Assembly (NCBI GenBank): GCA_963930775.1 | Contig: OZ005689.1 | Coordinates: 14,198,923 to 14,262,922 of the forward strand | Source of the DNA: Cliona cf. orientalis | Taxonomy: Eukaryota > Porifera > Demospongiae > Clionaida > Clionaidae | Direction of reading: 5' to 3' | Length of the DNA stretch: 64,000 nt | Shown here: one piece after another, positions 55,086 to 64,000 of the stretch | Position numbering within the stretch: the stretch's first letter is position 1 | How the letters are laid out: each line of letters opens with the position of its first letter | Notes under the pieces: model-generated | Told to the model about the DNA's origin: nothing | The model's input: only the letters and a program-made list of their open reading frames with translations | The model's database searches: none | Program-made: the position numbers and the translations under genes

Positions 55086-55697
55086 AGGCCACTCCAACTG
55101 GTAGCTAGTCTTGTTTCTGGAAGATGATTTCACAGAAGGAAATTTCACATGTATGTGCCCTCATAACTTCACTGGGATTGATGATCTGTGAGATAGAATT
55201 TATAGACCCTTGTGATCCAAATCCATGCCTCAATGGAGGAACTTGCAGCAGCGTGATGGAAGATGATTTCACAGAAGGTAATTTCACATGTATGTGCCCT
55301 CATTGAAATTAAACTTTCTTGATTTAGGCCATTTATTGCGCATGCGCATAAGGGAAACCACGCCCCACTTGCCACGCTAACGTTTACCCAAACTGCTCTG
55401 TGTCAGAACTTGCTGTGTGTACTATGCTGTATGTGCAATGTCATGTATGTAGTATCTGTTGAATAGCTGTGGCAATGTCCTTTTGAGTGTTTGTTTATGC
55501 TTGTACAGTGTTGTATGTGTTGCAGTGTCCCTTAAAGTGTTGTCTACATAATATTAAAGAGGCTGTGGTATTAAATGTCCATTGAGTGCGAATTTTTGTG
55601 GTATAGCAATAATGACATAATGGTAAGTTCCCGCCCACCCGTGTGTAAACTGGGGGAATACCCGGACCAGAAACAAGACTACCACTTGGAGTGGCCT
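55086..55697. mobile_element. TIR element carrying EGF-like sequence
   Basis: AGGCCACTCCAACTGGTAG and its inverted partner CTACCACTTGGAGTGGCCT, extended by GTCTTGTTTCTGG/CCAGAAACAAGAC, bound about 612 bases. The left part encodes EGF-like modules (see next entry). A target duplication could not be fixed. It sits between receptors C and D. Confidence 0.75.
55119..55306 (+). pseudogene. EGF-like module fragment inside a TIR element
   Basis: One frame reads EDDFTEGNFTCMCPHNFTG, the end of an EGF-like module. The next frame reads EIEFIDPCDPNPCLNGGTC then SSVMEDDFTEGNFTCMCPH, a nearly complete module with five of six expected Cys. The repeated block gaagatgatttcacagaagg shows tandem duplication about 140 bases apart. 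A frame change lies between the two and a stop follows the second. EGF repeats belong to extracellular host proteins, so this looks like a captured gene fragment. Confidence 0.65.
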
Positions 55698-55953
55698 ATA
55701 AATGCTATATCATTATTCTTCAAGAAGTATACCTAGCTACAATAATGCACCTATCAATTATTGTTTGCCCCACCAACCCCACCTGGGGCAAAGATGGGGG
55801 AGTGGTAGGGGTACGTATGACACCAGAATATAGCCCGAGGGGTGGGGCAATTGTCACATGCTCCTGAGCAGCTGCCATACCAACAGTTCTTGTCATCTAT
55901 GTTGTAAACTAGAAGACTTAAACCACTCAGGATTTGTCAATGTCGGTCTCTTC

Positions 55954-55954
<1 letters not shown>

Positions 55955-55985
<31 letters not shown>
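55955..55985. repeat. Poly-C tract, 31 bases
   Basis: Uninterrupted cytosines followed by accttttccccaggtggggtagg. It lies in a region with inverted ggggtagg-type blocks (near 55741-55760 and 56000-56030), probably another small element of about 55740-56035. Confidence 0.8.
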
Positions 55986-56613
55986 ACCTTTTCCCCAGGT
56001 GGGGTAGGTGGGGCAAGCAATTGGTAGGTGCATATTAAGAATATTATTGCCCATCATAATCTAGTTTTAATAACCAAACTATAATGTTAACATAAACAGA
56101 TAATACTATATTAAGACATATGAGACTCAGTGCCACTATTATCGAGTGCTGCCATTCCAATAATATTATTTTACCAATACATGACATTGTACTTGCAGGT
56201 ACAAATCTAAAGTGGGTACAAGCTGACTGATCAATCCTTTACCAATAGCTATATCTGTACCTCAAGAATGGAAAGAGATACTGAATTTTCCATTATTTGC
56301 AGCTCTACATAATATAGTCGAATTCGAAGTCGAGACCAAAAATTAATGCTTGTAATTGGTGGGTGTGGTCATAATTATTTCGCGGGGCGAAGCACTGCGC
56401 GCGCGCAAGGACAGACCAAACCAGGGTGCATGCACATGGAGAGCATGCTTATCCTGAGGATGTATAGCGAGTCCTATGACGCGCTTCAGCTTTGTACAGC
56501 GCCAAAAGCCATCACTTATAAACGAAGCATCTGCGCAGTTTGTTGGCATAACCACTGGTAGATCTTTAGCTCAACGACGGTGAAATCTCTCGCTCAATCC
56601 GCGAAATCGAACC

Positions 56614-59564
56614 ATGACTGGCCATGGGAATCTTTTCTTCTCTGCTTGTGTACTCATGCTTGCCGCGTCTATCAACTACTCTCAGGGTGCACACAGAGCA
56701 GGTAAGGAATTACTCTACATACTACAAAACTGGCTAGGTGGAAATAGTTGTGACAAACCACTAACTGCATGATCAGAGCTATTTTGTGGTTTATGTGTTC
56801 AGCTACAATAAGTGTTAGCAATAAACTATACTATATTGATGCTAACAAGGTATAATATTATATCTGTTCTTGTAGCAATTTTGGAGGAGCCAAAGACTCA
56901 GTATGTGTTGATTGGAAGAAACGCCACTTTCACTTGCAAGTCTTCTGGGACAGACGCACACTGGGCCATAGATCACATTCCAATGACCCTCAGCTACCAA
57001 GAACAAAAGCAAGACTTTGAGGATAAGGGTGTCATATTCCCTGAGGATGCTGTGACCCAAGATCATTACAACATCTCCTTGATCATGCACGCAAGCTTGG
57101 AACTCAACAATACCGTGATATTTTGCACTGTGATTGGACACGACTATCGTTCATACATGAGCGAGGAGGTTCATCTCATTGTCTTCAACACATTGCGTAA
57201 GTTTGTAACGTAATTGGTTTGCTATTCAATATGGCCATATCCTTGGAAGTATAATAATGAGTACTGTTTACAGCCAAGCAAAATAATACAACTATCTACT
57301 CTATTGCCAGGACTAAAATGATTTCCTTATCATAGCATTGCTGTTTAATTATATCTACAGGTCCCTATCCCCCTGCTCTGAATGTTAACATAAGTTATGA
57401 ACCACCAAAGAAGCCCAAACTTGTGGCAACAATTTCTGAAATACCAAGATGGCCCGGCTATGAGACTGTGCAGTTTAGAATGAACATCACTGACACAAAA
57501 GACAACGAACTCCTCGGCAGATACAATGCATCAGCAGAAAATAGCACAATTGAGATTGATGCTTCATTACCGGACTCTATAGTAAATCAGTGTGCTACAT
57601 TGAAGGTTTCAGCATCTGCTGTGAGTGAACAGTATGGAGAGGGCGAGGCAACAGAGAAATCTACTGAACTCTATAAAAGTAAGTTGATAACTATTAAAAT
57701 TTTCCACTACTTCAAATTCATTAGTAGGGAAGTCTTAGTAGGGAAGTCAGTAATAATATGTTGTGTATACATGCACACATCCTGAACCCATCTTTATTAT
57801 TTGGGATTTTCGAACAGCAGTCATGACTATTATAAGTATTAATCACAAGTGACTTTTTTTACAGCTCCAGATATGTTTGCGGAGCAGAGTGTGAGGCATC
57901 AAATACTTCCCCATGCTGATGACATAGCCTTTCATGTCTCATTGCATGTAAAGGTATGTATGCTGTTGGATGTTATTATTGGATATTATTATACTATTGT
58001 ATACTTTCTTAGCTCCCAGATGTATGCAGGAATCAGCCAGTGAATTACTCATTTGTAGTTGAGAATGATAACTCTTCAGAGATTGTTAGAGAGCAGGGAC
58101 CATTCAAGCACCACGGACCTGGCAATGTGTCCCACTGCATTGATGGCCTTTATAAAAACAGCAGCTACACTGTTAAAGTGCAAGTGGAGTCTATTGCCGG
58201 GAATCGTGACTCCAATCAGACATACTTAAGTAAGTGTGTATACTATTAAAAAAATAAGAATTTACAATAATTTGTGTCTTTCCTATTAAGACACGAGTAA
58301 TATACGATCATGTTCTGCTGAGGGTACTGACATGACACCATCTACTACAGTTGATACTTCAGATGACCAGTTCACTACCTTGAAACAGGCTATTGCAGGA
58401 CAAGCAGACAACTCAATGTCTGGAGGTAAGCAATTTTACAGTCAGTGTAATAATATAATATTATGTACATCTGATAAGATTTTGTGAGTATTAGATAGCT
58501 ATTTAATTACAATAATAACAATGCACGCTAGCTTATAGCTCTCGTCAAGAGTATGGGAATTGTATAGCTAAGTTTATTGATTGAAAATTGTGGCCAGTAT
58601 TTACCAGAATCTGATACCAATGCAAATAATAATATTATTATTTCCTTCTTGGTATGTACAAAGAGTGACATTATTTCTATTTTTCAGAGGTGATAGGACT
58701 GGTTGTTGCGTTTGTCATCATGCTGGTTGCACTGGTTGCAGTTAGTGGAGTGTTCATAGCATGGTTTTCCAAACAACATCATCAGAATGTGTGTAAGAAG
58801 AAGGCACAATCATGTAAGAATATCATTATTACAATACTAATGAATAAACAATATTATGAGCCCTTAACAAACTGTTGCCCTGTGTGTTCTATTTATTTGC
58901 AGATGATCATACATCAGTTAAAAAGGTCATGGTACAAAATCCTATATACTCTGAGCCCCTGTACGATAAGGTTGGGGGGCCGCCAAAAATTGCGATCCCC
59001 CCTGTGCCCCCCTCTGCCTCTGACACCCAAAGCATCAACTCTTCTCCTCTCGTTGGTACTCCGACCCCACTGCTCTCCACCCACTACGCACACCATGGAC
59101 AGAAGTTTATCTATGATGGTATGCACATTATACACATACATACATACATACACAGCAACACATACACACATAGCTATAAGGGAAATAATTGTTCACAACA
59201 TAGTTCATCACCATAGTAGTGGAGATGACTTGCATGATTCTACTGTCAAAAAATTTCAGTGTGACATTGCTAGCATAGTTTAGTACTAATAGACATACAA
59301 GATCAAAAATTTCTTGATCATGATCAGCCTCTATGCAAGTTGTAAATTGAATCTTAGAATATTATAGTCACCTCATGCCTTGTAGTGCATTTATAGTGAG
59401 TCTCACTTTTTCTTTATTCAGGGAAGATTTGCACCCTTGGACAGACTGTTGTTCTCCTGCCAGAGCCCGAGGAGCCCTACACTATGATGATGAGCCAGGC
59501 GCCCAGCAGCCCCAAGACACCCAAGAGTCCAAAGAGCCCCAAAGAGAAGGGATCACAGGCATAA
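56614..59564 (+). CDS. Receptor D: signal, Ig, two FN3, TM, tyrosine tail
   Basis: Nine exons with GT/AG ends join in frame to 550 residues: 56614-56701, 56876-57196, 57361-57678, 57865-57953, 58013-58229, 58291-58425, 58688-58813, 58903-59118, 59422-59564. Residues 1-29 are a signal peptide (MTGHGNLFFSACVLMLAASI). Residues 30-136 are Ig (GRNATFTCKSSGTDAHWAID, then VIFCTVIGHDYRSY). Residues 137-242 are FN3 (PYPPALNVNISYEPP; DASLPDSIVNQCATLKVSAS), and 243-344 are a second FN3 split over two exons (SYTVKVQVESIAGN). A Ser/Thr-rich stalk and a TM segment (about 392-415) lead to a 135-residue tail with IYSEPLYDKV (Tyr447, Tyr452), IPPVPPSAS, and EEPYTMMM (Tyr523, a YxxM site of the PI3K-p85 SH2-binding type). 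Nearly all junctions are phase 1. No lesion is seen. It is the tandem partner of C; the promoter-proximal 400 bases are duplicated too. Ligand unknown; recognition or adhesion signalling is likely. Confidence 0.85.
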
Positions 59565-60449
59565 AGGAAATCACAAATATTCCAAGCTGCAAATTAATAT
59601 CGGAAAGTTAATTCAACTGATGGCAAAAGATTGTGCATTAATCTTTTTGCTCATGAACTACATGTACACACATTCATACTCACAAAACAGTACCTTTTTT
59701 CGTCTAGTATAGTATTATTATACACCTGTATATATTATACGTCACTATAGCAATAGTTATTATGTTGCAGTTTTTGGAACACAAAAATCATGCTACTTAC
59801 AGTTTGTGATCAATTTTATTACATTGCCTAATATTGTATATTTTAATACAATCATAGCATATGTTGCAAATATGAACTTGATAGTGTTACATAAACTTGG
59901 TAGCTATCATGTGTGCATACACTCATGAGAGGAACATGCACATGGCTTACACGCATTGCCCGATCATGATATTAATCAGTCCATGACGCCATGGCCAGAT
60001 CGATGACCATAGCTTATCCGTAACAATTACTTACTTAGTACAGAAAAATAGAAACTAATCAACTTGTGCATTATTCACTAATCCTACGTACTTGAATCCC
60101 AACTTTTTAGTTGTACAAGGACTAAAAGGTCACCATGATCTCTATTGGTAACAATTCCGCACTTGAATCATCTGACATTCTCCCCTCAGGTGCATACAGT
60201 CATTCCACTGCTCTAAAGCAAAAGAGACAATTATGGCGTCCTGTCTCCAAACATCAATAGCAGGGCTACACTGCATGAATACACCTGGTATTGATTAATA
60301 CCAGCTGAATTAAAAAAAATCTGCATCAGTAGCATTTCTTTTCTTAGCCACCGATGATGCTAAGCATTCTTTAGCGTTGACTCACAAGCATGAGCTTGGC
60401 TGTTATGTAATAATGCACCAGGTGATGTAAGCCCACCTTTTTTGGTAGT
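59565..60449. other. Downstream of receptor D
   Basis: Up to about 59890 this matches the 3' flank of C (53740-54050). Beyond that it is unique AT-rich sequence with no gene seen. Confidence 0.5.
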
Positions 60450-61300
60450 ATATGGTCACACGTATACATACATAAACACAATGACTAGATTAAGTAACTT
60501 GTACCAGATACTGGAGCAGTTAACTAACGCAAAGGATGTATTTGCATACTAGCTAACATGCAGGTGAACATGTAGAAAATATGGAAATTGATAACGTGTA
60601 GTTTTAAAAATAATAAATATTATTATTATTAGTATTAGTGCTACTAGCCAGTGGTGAAAATTAGCATGCATATCTACCTTGCTTATTATTATACAATAGC
60701 AAACTGGCCCAAATGCTCCCTTTTTAATGGGTATAAACTCGAATATTCTTCTTCAGAAATAAAAATTATAACAAATACCATTGTTACTTGGGTTCATTAG
60801 TATCTCCATAGCTTAGATTGCCTTATAGTCTAAGATCTGAATAATATAGAGTGCAAATAGTGATGACTGCATTCATGCTGAGATTGAAAATATTCTTAAT
60901 CATTAGGAGAACATGCAGTTACTAGATTTTTTTGGCTATAAATGTTGTAACTCCATGCAATATTAGTGCATGTCACCAGCTGAATTAACATACACTTCCC
61001 TGGCCTCGATATCCTCCTTCCAATACATGGAGCATGCATGGTGGCTGTGTAACATATGCACTTGACTAGATGATTAGCTAAAGTCACCTCTTTTGATTCT
61101 ATAAGGTTGTAGCTATAAACATAACATTCATCATCTCCTTGAGCATAGTACTGACTTGAGTGTGCTGCACTTGCACACATGCATGGAGGTGAATAGATGG
61201 TCATGCATGTTGAATGAGTAATTATTGAGATCATGTGGTTCACTATGGTTAATTAACAACACCTGTGATGAAAACATTCGTGGCTATCAATTATTTGCTT
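60450..61300. repeat. Tandem duplication, copy 1
   Basis: Starts with tcacacgtatacatacataa and matches 61478-62110. Both hold a minus-strand frame with CMTIY-PPCMCAS-AHSSQ and AQGDD-CYVYSYNLIE. In this copy the frame is 61243-60896. No signal peptide or known domain; it may be a Cys-rich exon or chance. Confidence 0.6.
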
Positions 61301-61477
61301 AGCTATCAAGCAGCTGATCATCCTTATACATACAAAGGCTGGCCCGAGAGCTTCCTAACTACATATCTCACTCACTCTCTCTCCCAATAACTATTGCATG
61401 CTCAACTTTAAAGTTGCATGGCAGGTGACCCTAACTATAGACCACCTAAGGTCATTTGGATAAAACGACTATAATGT

Positions 61478-62110
61478 AGTCACACGTATACATACACAAA
61501 CACAATGACAGGATTAGGTAACTTGTATCAGCTATATACTGGAGCAGACAACCAACTCAAAGGCTGTATTTGTATACTAGCTAGTATGCAGGTGAGCATG
61601 TGGAAAATCATAATAAATTTTAGCTGTGGATAATTAACGCTCTCCTGTTGTGACAAGAAGCATAACATACACTTTGCATTTATTATCTGTCGATGGACTG
61701 TACAATAACTAGTTGACCAAAGGCTTACAAACTAGAACATTAATTTCTCCTCCGAAACCAGCTACATTAGTTGGGTTCGTGAATATCTCTCTAGTTTACC
61801 TTAGCAGCATGGGGCTTGCTTGGTGGCTATGTAACATTGCACCAGATGATTTATTAGCTAAAGTCAGCTTTTTTTGTTCTATAAGATTGTAGCTATAAAC
61901 ATAACAGTCATCATCTCCTTGAGCATAGCACTGACTTGAATGTGCTTCACTTGCACACATGCATGGAGGTGAACATCTACAATAGATGGTCATGCATGTT
62001 GAATGAGTAATGAACATCATGTGGCCAATATGGTTAATTACAACACCCGTGGTGAAAACATTCGTGGCTATCAATTATTTGTTATCAAGCAGTTGAACAT
62101 CCTTAGACTA
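61478..62110. repeat. Tandem duplication, copy 2
   Basis: Second copy of the 60.45-61.30 kb repeat, shorter in the middle. The minus-strand frame (62074-61796) keeps PPCMCAS, AHSSQCYAQGDDDCYVYSYN and NLIEQKKLTLANKS. A fragment (ggttaattaacaccacctgtggtgaaaa) recurs again near 62230. Confidence 0.6.
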
Positions 62111-64000
62111 AGGCTGGCCTGAGAGCTTTCTTCACACTCATGTAAAAATTATGGCCTTAAGTACTCCCAAAGCCTAAAGTATGAATTATTCTCCTTTTTT
62201 ATTCTACTTAGTGTGTACATAATATTATGGTTAATTAACACCACCTGTGGTGAAAATATTCCGTGGCTATCAATATTATTTGACTAAGTCTAGCTAGACT
62301 TATTTTCCTTCTTCGGACCTATGTAAATTATGGCCCCAAGTACTCCCAAAACCTGAAAAATGTATCATTTCTTTTCTACTTAGTGTGTAATCTGTCTGTC
62401 TCTCTCATTAACTATCAAGAGTTGGATGAGGGTGGCAGTCTGGTGAGTGATCCTAACTAGACCACTGTTTGCCATGCGTAATGTCTAACATTGCTATGTA
62501 AGGTCCTTTAATTTTAATAGTGTATGCAAAATTGACTCAAGCATCATGAATAGTGAATAAGTATTATTCTGGCATCCTAATGCTCTCCCCAGGCCTGTTA
62601 AAGTTGTCTTAATTATTATTGTGATTACATGAACTATTATCACTTTTGCTAGTGTGTAAGCTGTTGCTAATTAATGCAAACACAAAATGCCAGCAGCTTC
62701 TTACATACTTCTGAACAGGACAAAAATTAACTAAACTGTAGTAGATATTAATTTTACTATTGCATAGCACACCAGTTAATTATCACGCATCTACATAATA
62801 ATAATACTCTCTGTTACTGCTATGTATGCATTTGTTTAATAATATTAATTAAGTACGTGTGTGTGCTACGTAGCTCATAATATGTACTCATGATAATAAT
62901 TCCTGCAATAGTATACCCACGGCCCTCGTGAGAGTGTGTGTGCAACTGTCTATGGGTATATTGTCCTTAATTCTCTTGTCATTGCTTGACCCCTCTTTGT
63001 GAATATTTACAAATGGACAATAAACGTGCATCTGCATGTCACTGGATCATGCTTTGTTAAGGCCATCTGCAGCAGCTTAGGATGCATCAAACAATCAATG
63101 GACTCCAATTCTCTAGAGGAACTAGCACACAATCGGCCGTGCACACTCTTGCAATGGGACTATAGCCACTGCTGTTATGTAAGTCGCGTGGTCAAATGCT
63201 GTATAGCGTAATGGCAATGCATGTAATTCTAATAACCAATAATTACCACCTGAGTCGTGCATGTGATGGCGTTGCACAACAATGAGTTGAATTGAGATCA
63301 TTGTCACAGATGTGTGGTATGTGGTGCAGCTGGTCGAGTATACAAACCACAACCAACAATAGTGCTAGACTAACTCGAGTACCATGCATTCCATGCATGG
63401 AGTAGACTATCTATAGAGGTAGACGGCCAATAGCACTCATTGCTATATACATCTAGGCTAAATAATTATGGGATGAGCAGCAAAACTGGCCTCAGGACAC
63501 TTGCTTGAACCAAGTGGTTAAGATGTGCATGTGTATAGGTATGCAGTGTAACAGTGTATTATGTAGCTAGGTCGCTATGTGTGTGTGTCATGATCACTGT
63601 ATATCACATATTGTGTACATGCATGTTTCTATGTGTTTCATTGATGTAAATACAGATATTTCAAGGGTTTGCTTCATTGATACATGTAATTGAATTAAGT
63701 GAGCTATTATTCCTAAATTGATTGTGTGATAGAGCTACAGCCAAGCAATTATAATGGTCTATCACATTAATTTATTGATTCAGTGTAATAGTTAAAGCAT
63801 CTTCTCAGTGATATTAGTTTATTGCAATATCACTTAATAAACGTTTAGCAAAGTTTCGAGAGTTGGTTACATAAGTTATTGATATGTGTGTACATGTGTG
63901 CAGTCTATCACTGTATGCATGTGTGTGTTACTGTGAGTAGGCTTTGACCAATAATTATGCTGGCAATAATAGGGATAAATTTTGGTGGCATTAGCATTGA
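62111..64000. other. Non-coding to the window end
   Basis: Contains a third partial copy of the preceding repeat near 62225-62360 and tg/tgta-rich simple sequence near 63580-63930. No gene recognised. Confidence 0.5.

Noticed and set aside
1..64000. CRISPR array, bacterial operon, rRNA or phage
   Set aside because: No regularly spaced repeats with unique spacers, no Shine-Dalgarno-led gene strings and no rRNA segments; the DNA is clearly animal with spliced genes.

Overview
The window is AT-rich animal nuclear DNA: spliced genes with short introns, signal-peptide, Ig, FN3, CCP, EGF and CARD modules, dense non-autonomous DNA transposons, and DIRS, Ty3/gypsy and LINE remnants. Gene content and base composition fit a demosponge; Amphimedon queenslandica or a close relative is my guess from style, not a database result. 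No bacterial operons, rRNA, canonical tRNA or CRISPR were seen.

Layout. 0-4.2 kb: non-coding with small repeats. 4.26-5.37 kb (minus): intact compact single-Ig membrane receptor (gene A), with a spare copy of its signal-peptide exon upstream at 5.86 kb. 6.7-8.2 kb: degraded ORFs, one KDZ-transposase-like. 8.7-11.0 kb (plus): leucine-rich ORFs split by a MITE. 12.6-13.75 kb (minus): CARD followed by broken helical-repeat ORFs. 14.9-18.4 kb: DIRS retroelement remnant with a TTAA-flanked insert. 19.15-19.45 kb: CCP-transmembrane end of a lost receptor. 19.7-20.95 kb: foldback element. 21.5-23.9 kb: large DDE transposase. 24.8-33.1 kb: Ty3/gypsy element split by a 4-kb two-gene DNA transposon. 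33.9-34.8 kb (minus): Ig+FN3 gene B whose start codon abuts a MITE. 35.5-39.9 kb: near-perfect inverted duplication (arms about 1.48 kb) reaching a 200-N gap. 37.7 kb: third copy of the gene A signal-peptide exon. 40.1-45.2 kb: beta-helix/multi-TM receptor-like pseudogene split by a MITE. 46.3-47.8 kb: LINE. 48.0-49.7 kb: truncated second copy of that pseudogene. 50.9-53.7 and 56.6-59.6 kb: tandem nine-exon-class Ig-FN3-FN3-TM receptors, C (broken) and D (intact). 55.1-55.7 kb: a TIR element carrying EGF-like sequence. 60.4-62.1 kb: tandem non-receptor repeat.

How it fits together. The main biological signal is a cluster of related Ig/FN3 cell-surface receptors (A, B, C, D) whose extracellular exons are all joined in phase 1, with repeated signal-peptide exon cassettes, tandem duplication, decayed copies and, in C and D, tyrosine-rich tails (a YxxM site, two further tyrosines, proline-rich stretch). 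With CCP, CARD, LRR-like and beta-helix receptor fragments nearby, this looks like a rapidly evolving recognition or immune-type gene complex remodelled by transposons. That role is inference from architecture only.
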